Notes: a model not told the origin generated them from the sequence alone. 64,000 bases of DNA from Oncomelania hupensis (GCA_036898135.1 CM072511.1:75564840-75628839), one strand, 5' to 3'. Positions 43,501-56,176 are shown, counted from the stretch's first letter. Made by a program: numbers and translations.

Positions 43501-43710
43501 AAAATGATGTATGCCCATGAAACCTCAGAAATTATCAGTGAATTAACTCTTTAAGGTCAAAGTCACAGTATCAACAAACGTTAGTCAAAAAATGAAATTT
43601 TTTAAAAACAATTCTAGAAAAAAAAATTCTATTTTGTTGTCTAAGATTGAACATGATTTTTTTAAGCATGATAGATATCAATGAGACACAAATACTATAT
43701 AAATTTGGTC

Positions 43711-44319
43711 AACCTCACTCCCACCTCCAGTTGAGGGGCCGGGGGTTTCAGTATAAATAATATCCCTGCTTTCTGGAAATTTAGTGCTTTAAATTTCCAC
43801 TGTCGTTGTCTTTCCCCTTTGTTCTTTCTCATTCCTACTCTGCTCTATCAGTCTACTATACTATCTTCTTCGCTAGACCCGGTCACCTACCTTTTTTCTT
43901 GAAAACTTCTGGGACAAAACTCCTCATTTATGTGTGAGGTCTGTTGGCTCAGCTTAAGAATATTGGATGCTTTCTGCCAGGTAGTCACTGGGGCTTCATA
44001 TGATGTTATTATTTGGCAATGTAGGCGATTTATATGTATGTGTTTAGTTGATATTTTATATAATGATGTTTGTGTTGTATTTTGGTTTTGTAAATGGGGG
44101 TTCGATAAATTAGAATATAGCCTCAGCGTACCCTGCATGGGATGTCTTTATTGTAAAGTGATTGGCTGTTGGAGTGCCTTCAGCGTTATCACTATGGTTG
44201 TTTCGACAGATCTTTTATGAGGATCAGTGAAGTTATGGTCTTGATTTTGTTGTCCTGGTTCGGCTCTTTGCAGTCCGCTGGACCCTGTAAGCAATTAATA
44301 ACTAACTAACCTCACTCCC
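43711..44319 (+). mobile_element. Short retroposon copy 6 (43723-44307), 12-bp target duplication
   Basis: AACCTCACTCCC flanks it at 43711-43722 and 44308-44319. It is inserted in an AGGTCA-type repeat and ends in GCAATTAATAACTAACT. Confidence 0.88.
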
Positions 44320-44806
44320 AAGGTCAAGGTCTCTGGAGCTATTCTAAGTCGGTTAGTATAGGTGCTTTGAAGTGACCTTGACCCTAATGAAAAATATGAA
44401 GTCCAAACTTGTTTGTATTTAGAGATGATCTTTCTTACAATGTTCAGTTTTTGCGTTGATCTTGAAGATCCTGGTCATTGTAGGCCTTGCAAGACATACA
44501 AGAAATAGGGCATTATACAGTGGAATGACTATATTAACCCATAGTTTTACAACATTGGGTTATTTTATCATAACCTTGACCTTCATGCATGAGCATGAGA
44601 GGTCACATGAAGGACAAGGTTATCCTGTCAAGGTCACTGAAGGTCAAAGTCCTCCCAAGGTAACTGGTTTGTTGTTTTTGTATAATACAACTTTTGCTGT
44701 AGTTTATATGATAGTACATGAGTGTATGGAGCCGGAGGTCAAGGTTATCTGAAATGTCAAGACCATAGAGAGATCAAAGTCGGTATTACTTTGCATTTTA
44801 ATGCCA
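44320..44806 (+). repeat. AGGTCA-type repeat, copy E
   Basis: Dense half-sites: AAGGTCAAGGTCTC, GAGGTCACATGAAGGACAAG, GTCAAGGTCACTGAAGGTCA. It began at about 43480 before the retroposon and resumes at 46397 after the Rex1 insert. Confidence 0.65.
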
Positions 44807-46396
44807 GTCCCTTTTTTTTTTTTTTTTACTGTGCGCATATACGAATACGAATACGAATACGAATCTTTATTGTCCATAGTTAAAATACAATAACATGGAA
44901 ATTTGTCTTTAGTAGCACAAAGACTAAGACAGAAGGATTAAAAACTAAAAAAAATATTAACAGTTTTTGTTATATAAAACATTAATTAAGACAACCATAC
45001 GCATGACAAATAGCTGACTTCATTGCACAACTCACATCATATTACATTCCATCATCACAGTACACAGAAGAAAAATGTAGCCATTGTAGGTAACTGGGGG
45101 TATTACAGTTTGCTTAAATTTAAGATGCGGATTGCACTTGGTACATAAGAGTGGCCATACAAGTTTCTTTTCCAGGCCAGGGTTCTAAACCTCCAAACTG
45201 AGGGCAACAGTTCAAATGATCTACACATGGGATGGCCGTTATCAGACATGATCTTTCTAGCTTTACTTTTTACAAAATCTTTATATATTTCTGTTATTGG
45301 CTTTTGTGTCTTTCCTATCACTCTGCTAGCTAGGTTTACAATGCGGTTGAGTCTGTTCCTGTCACTAACGCCAAGATTTCCGAACCAGGTAACAATGTTA
45401 AAGCATAGAATACTTTCTACTAAAGATCTGTAAACTATTTCTAAGATATGTACATTGACCCCAAAATTTTTCAACTTTCTTACTAGATACATCCTTTGAT
45501 TGGCCTTTTTGCAAATAAAACCAACATGATCACTGAACTTCAAGTTCTTGTCTAAAGCCGTCCCTAAATACTTAAAAGTTTCAACCTGCTCTACATTTTC
45601 AGATGCAATTTTCAGGGGGCGAAGCAGGGCAGGATCTCCCGCACGGTGTTCTTCAAAGCAAATTTCTTTAGTTTTAGTTACGTTTAGCTTTAAATAACTG
45701 TCACTGAACCAGGTAAGAAGCGTACCAGTAAAATCGAAGTATTGCGAGAGAGATTGTTCATCTTTTAGCCTGCCTATTAGAGCCATATCATCCGCAAACT
45801 TTATCAAAGTAAAAATGCTGGTGTCGCACGTCAGTTCATTGGTATAGAGAGAAAACAAAACCGGCGAGAGGACACAGCCCTGCGGCGCCCCAGTGTTTAC
45901 AATAATCTCATTGGATAAGATACCGTCAATACTGATCCTCTGTGGCCTATCGCGGAGAAAGGAACGAATCCAGAGAACGAGTCCTGGACTAACGTCAAGG
46001 TCAAGAAGACACTTGATTAGTAAGTGGGGTTGAAGCGTATTAAATGCAGAACTGAAATCCATCATAAGGCACCGGACAAAAGTACCTGAGGTATCAAGGT
46101 GTCTAGAAACAGAATCAAGTAAGGTCAGGGTTGCGTCCTCTACCCCACGTTTTGCCTTGTAAGCAAACTGCAGAGGGTCCATGCGATTTGCCACTGAGGT
46201 AGTTTTAAATAAATCAGTCAATAGCAAAGATAACTCTATCAAACTGGCTATTGGTTAGTCCATTCTAATTTCTTCATGGTCTTTAGGGTCTCTACTACAT
46301 TTTTCTTGTTTTGTTAATATTTGTTTTTGTAACTGGTACAAATCAGACGTTAAAAGGGGAAGCGACTCTCGCCTGTACTGAACTGAGTTAATGCCA
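44798..46396 (-). mobile_element. Rex1-type LINE (44807-46387), 9-bp target duplication
   Basis: TTAATGCCA is repeated at 44798-44806 and 46388-46396. The 3' tail is (ATTCGT)n after GGACAATAAAG. The 5' end is truncated. Confidence 0.85.
45103..46242 (-). pseudogene. Rex1-type reverse transcriptase, largely open
   Basis: 379 uninterrupted codons: DPLQFAYKAKRGVEDATLTL, MDFSSAFNTLQPHLLIKCLL, GAPQGCVLSPVLFSLYTNEL, the catalytic FADDMALIGR, NVTKTKEICFEEH, TFKYLGTALDKNLKFSDHV and a C-terminal IRILNLSKL. The DPLQFAY and FNTLQPHLL wording is characteristic of the Rex1/Babar branch of the CR1 group. The N-terminal endonuclease is lost by 5' truncation. The intact frame suggests a young insertion. Confidence 0.88.
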
Positions 46397-47160
46397 CCGT
46401 TTCATTTTGTTTTTTTCCCGAGCACTCCTTTTCATGTTAAATACTCACATGTGAGTCAATATGGGCTTTACCCTTCTATTTGGATTTTTTTAGATACTGC
46501 AGTTTCCTCTCTCCTTTTAATTTTCTCCTTTCTGATGCAGTAAAGCTAAACTTCAAAATATAAACATGTGCTGTCCTTTTCATTTTCTAATAGCGATCTC
46601 TCAATCTTTACATCTCATGTTTGAGTGATGAATGTGCTTTGTTGTTTAAGTAACTTGGTTACAGATCGCCGAACTTTCAAGTCTGATTTAGGAATAGAGC
46701 AGTATCATTATTTTATTATCTAAAGACCTCAGCTGAAACGTCCACATCAAGAAAAGTATGCACAAAAGCCAATAACACTTAGGCTTTCTGAGGAGAAATT
46801 TAAAGACCAGCTCCAGGAACCTTAAGAGACCTTTATCCAGCCAATAATATTATGTCAACAGTCTGCACAGCGACTCAACCAAAGCTTTTTAGTTTTGAGG
46901 TTAGGTCAGCCAGGCTAGCTATAAATAGCTTCGCCGATGCTTCCTTTTTTCCTTGCACTGGAAGGGAGGGGAGCAGGCAAGCTATAAATAGCACACAGCA
47001 AGCAAAATGTGGAGGCACTAAACAGTGCTGCTCACATAGGCATTGAGCTGGTGTGTCTAGGATCCACATGCTCGGCAGAATATAGACAACAACATCGATG
47101 CCATTCAGTGGACAGCAGCCCACTTTTTGCTGAGATGCTAGCGTCTCAGATTATGATTGA
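46397..47160. other. AGGTCA-type repeat remainder, then unassigned sequence
   Basis: 46397-46480 completes copy E (CATTTTGTTTTTTTCCCGAG). From 46481 to 47160 I see no gene or repeat. Confidence 0.45.
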
Positions 47161-47162
47161 GT

Positions 47163-47330
47163 GTTACAGGTGTTTATCAATAGTTGATTCAGCCCCAATG
47201 GTTGTCTCGATATGTGTAACTCGATTTCGTTTATCCACGAATTCATTTATCCACGCAGCCTGTTCACTCAGCAACAAGGCAGAAGTCGTCGTTTAAAACA
47301 AAACACCTACTGCATACAAAATCCCTTTCA
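47163..47330 (-). repeat. Gmr1-like LTR relic (R/U5 end)
   Basis: Read on -, CAGGCTGCGTGGATAAA, CGAGTTACAC and TTGGGGCTGAATCAA, ending CTGTAACA, correspond to LTR positions about 2264-2374. It extends weakly to CTGCATACAA near 47314. It may be a solo-LTR remnant. Confidence 0.7.
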
Positions 47331-47349
47331 GAAAATCACCTAAATAATC

Positions 47350-47925
47350 ACTGCTTACCCCCGTTGGGGTGCTGGGGGTTTCAGTATAAATAGTATCCCC
47401 ACTTTCTGGAAATTTAGTGCTTTAAATTCCCACTGTAGCTGTCTTTCTCGTTTGCTCTTTCTCATTCCTGCTCTGTTCTATCAATCTGCTATACTATCTT
47501 CTTCTTCGCTTGACCAGTCACCTACCTTTTTTCTTGAAAACTCTTCCGGGACAAGACTCCTTATTTGTGTATGAGGTCTGTTGGATCAGCTTGGGAATAT
47601 TGGACGTTTTCTGCCAGGTGGTCACTATAGGGCTTCCTATGATGTTATTATTTAGCAATGTAGGCATTTTATATGTATGTGTTTTGTTGATAATATATAA
47701 TGATGTTTGTATTCCATTTTGTTTTTGTAAACGGGGGTTCGATAAATTAGAGTACAGCCTCAGCGTCCCCTGCGTGGGATGTCTTTATTGTAAAGTGACT
47801 GGCTGGTGGAGAGCTTTCAGTTTTACCACTAGGGTTGTTTTGGCAGATCTTTTATGCGGATCAGGGGTTGTCCGGTCCTGATTTGGCTCGGGAAGAGTCC
47901 GCTGGACCTAAAGCAATAATGATGT
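47350..47925 (+). mobile_element. Short retroposon, copy 7
   Basis: Contains TTTCAGTATAAATAGTATCC, GTTTTTGTAAACGGGGGTTC and CTGGACCTAAAGCAATAATG with a TAATG tail. Flanking AATCACT...GCTT sequences look like an imperfect target duplication. A 123-codon frame (47510-47881) is not preserved in sister copies. Confidence 0.82.
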
Positions 47926-48099
47926 AATGTAATGTAATCACTAGCTGCTTGCAAGTAGACAGTGCATTACTTATATAGTTTCTAAACAATCTAGAGAAGC
48001 TTCAAACATTACAGAATGACGCAATAACCCAATCAAAATAAAACTCATTACCGGAACTACACACTGTCCTACGTCATAGAATGTTTATGAATTTACAAG

Positions 48100-48915
48100 A
48101 TAACAACCCCCGTGGGGGTACCAGAATTTCTGTATAAATAGTATCCCCACTTTGTGGAAATTTAGTGCTATAACTTCCAACTTTTGCTGTCATTCTCCTT
48201 TGTTCTTTCTCAGTTTTACTTTGTTCTATCTCTTCTTCGCTAGACCAGTCACCTACCTTTTTTCTTAAAAACTTCCCAAACTCCTCATTTGTGAATAAGG
48301 TCTGTTGGGTCAACTGTGAAATATTGGACGCTTTCTGCCAAATGGTCACTATGATATTATTATTTAGCAATATAGGCATTTTTTATGTATATGTTTTGTT
48401 GATATTTTATAATGATTTTTATATTCTATTTTGTTTTTGTAAAATCATTGATAAATAAGTATAGTCTCAGCGTCCCCTGCATGGGATACCTTTATTGTAA
48501 AGTGACCGGCTGGTGCCTTCAGTGTTACCGCTAGGGAAGGAAGGAAGGAATAACGAAACTTAACGTCCTATTGTGTTAGCGTTAATTGATCATCATCATT
48601 AGGGAAAAAAGGAATAACGCAGCTTAACATCCTATTGTGTTGGCGAATCACCACGTGCCACCTTGACAACAATGATCATCATCATCACTAGGGAAAGAAA
48701 GAATAACGCAGCTGTTGGCCTTAAAGACGAATCACCACGTCGCCGCCTTGACAAACGATGATTTTTATCATCATATCAAAAATGGGTTGTTTCAGCAGAT
48801 CTTTTATACGAATCAAGGATGAGTCCTCTTTCAACCAAGTTGTGATCCTGATTTTGTGGTCATTATTCGGCTCTTCCCAGTCCGCTGGACCCTGTAAGCA
48901 ATAAAAAACTAACAA
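48100..48915 (+). mobile_element. Short retroposon, copy 8, with tandem insert
   Basis: Flanked by AAGATAACA (about 48097-48105 and 48918-48926). At 48535-48785 it is interrupted by about three diverged repeats of GGAATAACGCAGCTTAACAT...CACCACGT...CCTTGACAA. Confidence 0.8.
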
Positions 48916-49079
48916 ATAAGATAACAGTTTTATTTTCCAGGGGGAAGGGGGTGGGTGAGTAAGAGTAAACACTGGGTGCCTTTTTTACATCTGCCCTTGT
49001 AACAATAAGAGTGGATTAGAAAAATAACGAAAAACGTCTTAATCTAACATAAAAAAAGTACTTCATAAAGTAATGAATT

Positions 49080-49091
49080 AATAATAATAAT

Positions 49092-49126
<35 letters not shown>

Positions 49127-49930
49127 GTAATTTTGAAAATTGAGACACTCAACACACACAGACACGAACAAAATATTATATTTATATATGTTAATTAATT
49201 GCATGTTTATTTACATTTTTATGTATTTCAAAAGTTGTTTTTTGAATTTTGTAAATTGAAATACTGGGCTGCGGAGATCTTCAGGACATTTATTCCACAA
49301 AGAGACAAAATATGTTATAGTTTGGAACAGATTAATTCTTGTTTATATGTTTATATTTTTCAATTTTTTTAATGGGGATTCGATAAATTAGAATAAAGCC
49401 TCTGCACCCCCTGCATGGGATGCCTTCATTGTAAAGTGTTACCTTTTGGGTTGTTTCAGTAGATCTTTTATAAAAGTCGGGGGTGTTTTCAACCAAGATG
49501 TGGTTCTGATTCGGCTCTCTGCAGTCCGTTGGACTAATTCGCAGTTTTCTTTGGAAAAAAAATAGACGGAACGTGCATATGACAGAAAGGATCTTGCACT
49601 TGAAAACCCCTTTATTCAATTTTAATCTGTGGGCGAGATAGAGAGGGGAATAATAAGAGAACTGCGCCACAAGTTGCACAAGGCGCAGAATGTTCCAATA
49701 ATATCTCTCTCTACCACGCAATCACACCATCAACCTTTCTTTTTAAATAGACCTTTTCATAAAAATATATGCTGTTTTAAGAGTGTTAAATGCACTTCAT
49801 AACGCTCTCATACCCGGAGGTGGATGAAATTTAAATAAAGTATACCCTTTTAAACAACAAAAATTTGGTCCTGATTTGGCTCGGAAGAGTCCGCTGGACC
49901 TAAAGCAATAATCTTGTATTGTATTGTAAA
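49080..49930. repeat. (AAT)n microsatellite and retroposon 3' fragments
   Basis: 49080-49128 is an AAT run. 49370-49540 and 49868-49915 are partial + strand retroposon ends (GTGGTTCTGATTCGGCTC; GGCTCGGAAGAGTCCGCTGG). Confidence 0.65.
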
Positions 49931-50433
49931 CAACAAAAATTACAACCCTTCTTTTTTAAAAAACACACTGCATTATGATTGTGCCACACAACATTGTACA
50001 ATCAACCCACGCACGCGCACAGCATTCATAAGCATAACCTCAGGGCGCGTTGGCTGTGTCAATAACCCATGTGCCAGCGGATATCAGAGGATGAAAATGT
50101 TCTAGAACAGGAAGGAATTAAAGAGCATACTATGCCCTCTATCGCTGTTCTCTAGTGGTCGCGACTTAGAGGTCATAGACAGCTGTGCTTTGTTGCATAA
50201 AGACTTGTGCTTAGTGTTTTTAAAAAGTGGGCAAGGTATGTTTAATTCTTTGAGAATGTTAAATATTGATCATAATTATAAACAAATGCAAGAAACAGAT
50301 TCTATTATAGAAGATAGTCAAAATAATAATACTATTAATATTGAAGAAGTTACTTTGTCAGACGAGAGCCATGATGATTCTGATTTATTAGCTTCAAGGG
50401 AGTGCCATTTTAATTCTAATATATTTAATTCAA

Positions 50434-50890
50434 GGTTACAGAAAGTTCAAAACTCCGCTGCAAGACTGGTCCTTAAGGCTAAAAAGCGGGATCATATCAC
50501 GCCATTACTCCATAAACTACACTGTCTCCCAGTACAAGCCAGAATTGACTATAAATTATCTGTTCTTTGTCACAATTTCTTTTCTGATTCCTGTCCTTCA
50601 TATTTATATCAACTACTCTCGGTCTATACTCCTTCCCACCAGTTGCGCTCCTCTGCTGACTTGCGCACCCAGTGCATCCCTAGAATACGCACGAAATCCT
50701 ACGGAGCGAGAGCATTTGCTTATTCTGCCCCGAAACAATGGAACACTTTACCAGCACATATTTGACTTATTCCAACCACTCAAGCCTTCAAGCGAGCACT
50801 TAAAACACACCTGTTCAGACAATGCTACTCTGACTGATCATATTTTATTTTCTGATCCTGTGCTGCTCTCTGTGATTATGACTGTCTGAC
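50434..50890 (+). pseudogene. L2-type RT C-terminal fragment
   Basis: LQKVQNSAARLVLKAKKRDH, PLLHKLHCLPVQARIDYKLS, RIRTKSYGARAFAYSAPKQW and, after one stop, FKRALKTHLFRQCYSD. A 3' untranslated stretch follows to about 51100. Confidence 0.82.
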
Positions 50891-51105
50891 TGAGGTTCGA
50901 TGTGCGCTATCCATGCCTGTTTCTTAACTTATTGTTTTGTATACATGTATTGTCATTGTCAATGATTTAAGTGTGTGCCGCAGATATGTCCTGATTGTTT
51001 TTATTGTGCTATGCATGGCTTTGTCACTGCTCTTGTATTATTGTTATGACTTCATTTTTAAGTGTGAAGTTTTTACGTATAATGTGTTTTTTTACATATT
51101 CTTAG

Positions 51106-51232
51106 GGCATTCAATTTTCCCACTAGGGTTGTTTCGGCAGATATTTTATGCGGATTGGGGGTTGTCCGGTCCTGATTTGGCTCGGAAGAGTCCGCTGGAC
51201 CTAAAGCAACAATCAATCAATCAATCAATTAA
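51106..51232 (+). mobile_element. Short retroposon 3' fragment
   Basis: Only the last ~127 bp of the family (TTTTCCCACTAGGGTTGTTT to (CAAT)n), a strongly 5'-truncated copy. Confidence 0.8.
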
Positions 51233-51289
51233 ATTTTAATTGTGAAGCACAGTGAGCCTGGCCATTTTTCATTATTATTATTATTATTA

Positions 51290-52361
51290 CCTTCAAGATA
51301 TACCAATACAGAACTTTATGTTATTCAAGAACATAAAAAAGTATCATCAAGACATGGCAATTTATTTGGAATGTGTAGAAAATAGAGATGATGTTTGTAA
51401 ACCTACAAAACCTAAAACTAGCCTCGCCTTTTTACAAAATAAACAGGATAAAGAGAGCATTGAGACAGTTGATCAAATGAATTTCTTCAAGCACACTTAA
51501 TAAAACCCAATGAAAATAACCAACTATGAACAGCTTCTAAAAGAAGCTAAATCTGCAACCCCACTTTCTGGAAATTGAGTGCTTTAAATTCCCACTGTCG
51601 CTGTCTTCCTCATTTGCTCTTTCCCATTCCTGCTCTGTCCTATCACTCTGCTATACTATCTTCTTCTTTACTAGATCAATGACCTATCTTTTTTCTTGAA
51701 AACTCTTCCTGGACAAGACTCCTTGTTTGTGTATGAGGTCTGTTGGATCAGCTTGGGAGTATTGGACGCTTTCTGCCGGGTGGTCACTAGGGCTTCCTAT
51801 GATGTTATTATTTAGCAATATAGGCATTTTATATGTATTTTTATTTTATTTATGCATTTTATATATATATTGTATGTTTTGTTGATAATTTATAATGATG
51901 TTTGTATTCTATTTTGTTTTTGTAACCGGGGGTTCGAGTAGTTGGGGGTAAAGCCTCAGCCGTCCCCTGCATGGGATGTCTTTATTGTAAAGTGATTGGC
52001 CGGTGGAGGGCATACAATTTTCCCACTAGGGTTGTTTCGGCATATCTTTTATGCAGATCGGGGGTTGTCCGGTCCTGATTTGGCTCGGAAGAGTCCGCTG
52101 GACCTAAAGCAACAATCAATCAATCAATCAAATCTGCAGATGAAATGGTTTGTTAAATTAGCCTTTTTTGAACAGAAGAACACAAAATCTAGAAATGTAA
52201 GTCATTCTCTTTATTTAGGAAAATACCTTGGTATGTTATATAAACAAGTACAGAAAGAAAAAAAGATTACCTGGAAACAGTACTTAAGGCAAAATAATCT
52301 GTTAAATTATTCACAAACCTATGTACTGAGAAAATCATCTTTAAAAAAATGTGTCAATTAA
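51290..52361 (+). pseudogene. Unrecognised coding relic, split by a retroposon
   Basis: Codons 51290-51500 (MLFKNIKKYHQDMAIYLECV) and 52130-52361 (SHSLYLGKYLGMLYKQVQKE) look like parts of one Lys/Asn-rich protein, with stops at 51498-51503. It neighbours a Polinton-type relic and could be an accessory gene of it, on the opposite strand. Function unknown. Confidence 0.3.
51549..52138 (+). mobile_element. Short retroposon copy 12 (51558-52129), 9-bp target duplication
   Basis: AAATCTGCA is duplicated at 51549-51557 and 52130-52138. The 5' end is truncated to ACCCCACTTTCTGG. The tail is (CAAT)n. Confidence 0.9.
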
Positions 52362-52719
52362 AAAAATGTAATTGCTTAAATATATCAATAACTAAGTTGG
52401 ACAAGCAATCTGATCTTATAAAATATATGAAGGAAGATTAATCTTTTGCAGAGAAGTTGACAACTTAATTAAATGTATTTAGGGTAGCTGCATGTGTGGA
52501 GAATTTTCTTGAAATCCCCTATCATTAAAAAGTATAGTTAAAAAAATCTATATGTAGTTTTTTTGTTGTTTTTTTTAAGCAGCACTAAGCAAAGCTGTCA
52601 ACAACTGACACTGCAAGACCCTACAGCAAGAGGAAAACAACTTTAAAAAAAAAAAAAGAAGAAGTCTACAATGAATTGCCACAGCTAGTGTAAAACAGCA
52701 AACAGCCTCTTCACTGTCA

Positions 52720-53190
52720 CGATTGTAATTAGATTCTTTTACAAACAACAACAGTACACCTTTAAAACTTCGAGCAGGTGAATTTATGTTAATGATCCAT
52801 AATGCATCTATTAAATCTCTGTTATATTGTCTGTAGCAGATGATCCTATCAATAAATTCCTAGTTTTTAATATTGACCCCTAATCATCCTACTGAGTTTA
52901 GCGTGAGTGACCACTTTATATTCAAGTGCAATGTCTGTGATTGTATAGCTAGCATAGTCAGAGCTAATTACAACTTGAGAGTAGTCATTGAAAATAATTT
53001 CATAAGACAGCCTGTTGTTAAATGAACCTTGATGGAATGGCTGTGTAGAAGTTCAAAATCAAGGGGAAAATAAAACCTGTTTTTGTACACAGCAGCTAGT
53101 CGGCCACTATAAATTAGAAACTATGAATAAGGAGGAAGACCGACAGGACCTGCAAGGCCTCTAGGACTAGAGTAAATGTTAACTATATTT
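52720..53190 (-). pseudogene. Possible capsid-like relic of a Polinton-type element
   Basis: Short - strand frames with many stops show clusters resembling the double-jelly-roll capsid proteins of Polinton-type elements: an IICYRQYNRDLIDALW-like block (52800-52850) and SPARSFKGVLLLFVKE (52745-52795). The reading frame is broken repeatedly. The call relies on remembered family style plus a nearby polymerase-like relic, so it is tentative. Confidence 0.3.
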
Positions 53191-53299
53191 TATTCTGAAA
53201 CACCGAGCTTTTTCTTCAAAGCATCTAATTGCTCCTTCCATCCCAATAGTCTCTCTTCTTCTATTAATTTTTTTAAATTTCTTCAACATTAACAGGTGC

Positions 53300-54720
53300 A
53301 GACCTAGATTTAGATTATATGTCATGCTTCAACTTTTTATATTCTTCAAAATCTCGCTGGATAATTACAAACTCTGGGTCTGTAATCTGTGTGTCTCCCT
53401 CAGTAACAAAACACGGTTTGAAATTCTGTTATGCTTTTGCATATTTTACTATGCTTGTCAGCCACTTCAGATTAGATACTCTGGTTAAACAGCATCTGCA
53501 CAAATATTTTTCGCTGTTATATTTTGAAATGTGTCCTAATAATCTAGATATGTTTCGTATCAGAGTATTATGTTGCATGCTCAGGTCTAAGATAATGTGG
53601 TCTGAAAACATTAGGAGAGATTCTTAAACATTATGGGATTAGGAGAGATTCTTAAAGGCATAAGTTTTGATTCAGGGTCCCAAAAATATACATTGACTGT
53701 TATAGGAGAGTTCTGGGATTCAAATTTGTCGATGGCGTCGAGGCTAACAGGAAAAGTAATGTCTTTAAAATTTAAATTTTTTACTTTATCTTTGTACAGC
53801 GACACTCTTTCAGGATGTTCTTTAGACTGAATACAATATAATTTAGCCAAAACACACCACCTAAAACAATTGTTATCAGAGTTCTTAATATTCAAAAATT
53901 TATTTGGGAAGAGGGATATAAGATTTTTCTTTAATCGGATTATACTTTGTACGGCACGGTGGCCTAATGGTAGAGCTTTGGCTTGCGGATCTGAAGCAGA
54001 AGGTCCCGGGTTCGAGTCCAGGCTGGGGCATTGTGTCCTTGGGAAAGACACTTTACTCCCGTTTCCTACTTCGGAATAGAGTATAAACTGAGGTATAGTC
54101 TGTCGCATACATTCCATCATAACGGACTTTAAAGATCCTGACGCTTATGTCCTAGATGGGTAGGTGCCGTTGACAAGAATACACACAGCAAGCACCTAGG
54201 TGGTTCTTTCCCATCCATGGGTGCCCAGGATTGTGCTCAGTTGTCTGGAGCGTTGTTACGATGCGCCCAAAGGCTGCAAGTTGGCGCCTCGGACGGCTTG
54301 AGTTAGATCCTGTATCGGCCAGCGCCTTGAGCAACGATTAAAAAAAAAGAATGTTCAGTTCTAATGATTCTAAAGTTTCTTCTGTCCACCCTATACCTTT
54401 CATATTTGCGCGCTCTATACTGTCTTGAAATTGTTTGATTACGATGTTGTTATAAGCATTGTCTAGGTCTGAAGATTTAAACACTTCAATTTGATTTGAA
54501 GAAACCCATCGTTTCATCAATACTACCAGGTTTAATAAAGGTTACCTGAGTGAGTTTTAACGGGGGATTTGAAAATAAAACTATTGAGTACAAATTATAG
54601 ACAGATTTAATAATATCCACATCTGAAACCAGACTGATTTTCATAAAGCAGGTTGTCACATCCACACCACACGAAAAACACCAACCCAAAATACCTAACA
54701 CTGACTCCAGAGGGAACAAT
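53300..54720 (-). pseudogene. Polinton-type protein-primed DNA polymerase N-terminal relic
   Basis: Two open stretches flank a SINE: 54338-54720 and 53611-53950. The second has NIKNSDNNCFRWCVLAKLY and DAIDKFESQNSPITVNVYFW; a weaker third (53429-53611) has NISRLLGHIS and CRCC. The CF-x-W block followed by a KFE-x-N block and a Cys-containing segment is the layout of the N-terminal region of type-B polymerases in Polinton/Maverick-type virus-like transposons. The polymerase catalytic domain is not seen. It is broken by the SINE, stops and frameshifts, hence a dead relic. Confidence 0.5.
53951..54350 (+). repeat. Full-length tRNA-derived SINE
   Basis: A box TGGCCTAATGGTAG, B box GGGTTCGAGTCC, then TGTCCTTGGGAAAGACACTT, a body shared with 8315-8745, an end GCGCCTTGAGCAACGATT and an A8 tail. 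It interrupts the polymerase-like relic. Confidence 0.9.
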
Positions 54721-56130
54721 TACAACAATCAAACTAATCTATAAATATAGTTATCACTAATTAAACCACCTGTACCCACAATCACACTTAAAAATGAGAC
54801 AACGTTCCAAATCATTCATAAAATTACCTCCCATCATAATTGAAATGTATTTCTTTTTATAGGAAACACATTTTTTGTTATCATTTGTTATTATTTTACA
54901 ATCACTATAAATTGTATTTATAAATATTGTTTTTCTGAATGATTGACACAATTGCAATGTTAGCACAGATTCCAAACTTGTTAGGCATACATTTCTTCAA
55001 TTCACTAATGTTGAATTCAAAAGAATACTTTCTTTACTAATATTTTTTGCATTTAAAAATATAACTTCACTCGAAACCGACGACACAACACAACACAAAG
55101 ACGACACAGGTCCGATTGGTAACAGAGGTGCATGCAGTTATCTTCTTTGTTCAAAAGACCAGCCCCAGGACGACGGGACGACATACTGCTTGAGAAAGAC
55201 AGCAAATGGTACAAAACTACGGCCCGCACAGCCCTCCCTTAAAAAACTGGCACTCCTTCTTTTTCACAAATTTCTATCTGCGACCCCCTCGATTTATAGT
55301 TGCTCGCACTCTTCAATTTTCAAGGCACGTCAGCCATTTAATCATAATCATTTCACGGAAAACCTGTGTCATGACTAGGTTTTCTAAACCTGTTATAATA
55401 GATTTACCAGAGGCAATATAATTTTTCTAATTTTTTTCACGATCAAATTTTTTTGAAAACCTGTCAATTTTTAAATTTTTTAATTTCTAAAAATCTTTAT
55501 AAAAAACCCAAACAAACTGTCAAACGTGTCTGTTATAGAGGGTGGAAGGTGAGAGAGACAAATGCATGCAGACCAAAAATCATGCCCGTTAAGGGGCAGT
55601 CTTGACCAGCTTAACGTTACGAAGCAAAACAAAACAAGGCACATGTTGAAAATACATTATTTTGCAAACTTAGCACTAATTTATACTTTAGAAAACCTAG
55701 TAGTTTTCCGTAAAATAATAATTTATGTCCTTTTCAAATGGCTTGGAGAGAGTAGAAAGATGAGTAAAGGATATTATCACCATGACCTGTTGTTTCTGCC
55801 TGAGCTCAGAGTACTGCAGGCGACTGATTTGAACTAAGTTTTGTCGTTGTTGGTTTTTTGTGTCATGAAATTTCTTGCCAGTCCAGGTTTCTCTAGATTT
55901 TTGCCCTAGCCTTTTATGCTTGTGTATTTTGTCATCGCCGTGTTCAAATTATTGCACCAGAGCTTTGTACCGATTATTAGACGAATTTTCTTATTGTTAT
56001 GAGTGAAATTGACTGGAATGCTGTTATGTTAGAGATTTTTCTGGTTGTAAGACATGATTTTTAGTGGTTATTCCTATTTGGTTTTAATCAATTTGAAGAT
56101 AAAAATTGAAGATTTGAAGATATATTTATT
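54721..56130. other. AT-rich sequence, nothing recognised
   Basis: A - strand frame of 72 codons (54757-54975) and a + frame of 91 codons (55562-55837) have no recognisable features. Confidence 0.45.
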
Positions 56131-56176
56131 TTGTGTTAGCTTTTCAACGGTCTGCTTTTGTCGTTAGGAGAAGTCT

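Noticed and set aside
47510..47881. 123-codon ORF in a retroposon copy, with similar shorter ORFs in others
   Set aside because: Similarity is expected because the DNA is repeated; frames are broken by indels in sister copies and no domain is seen.
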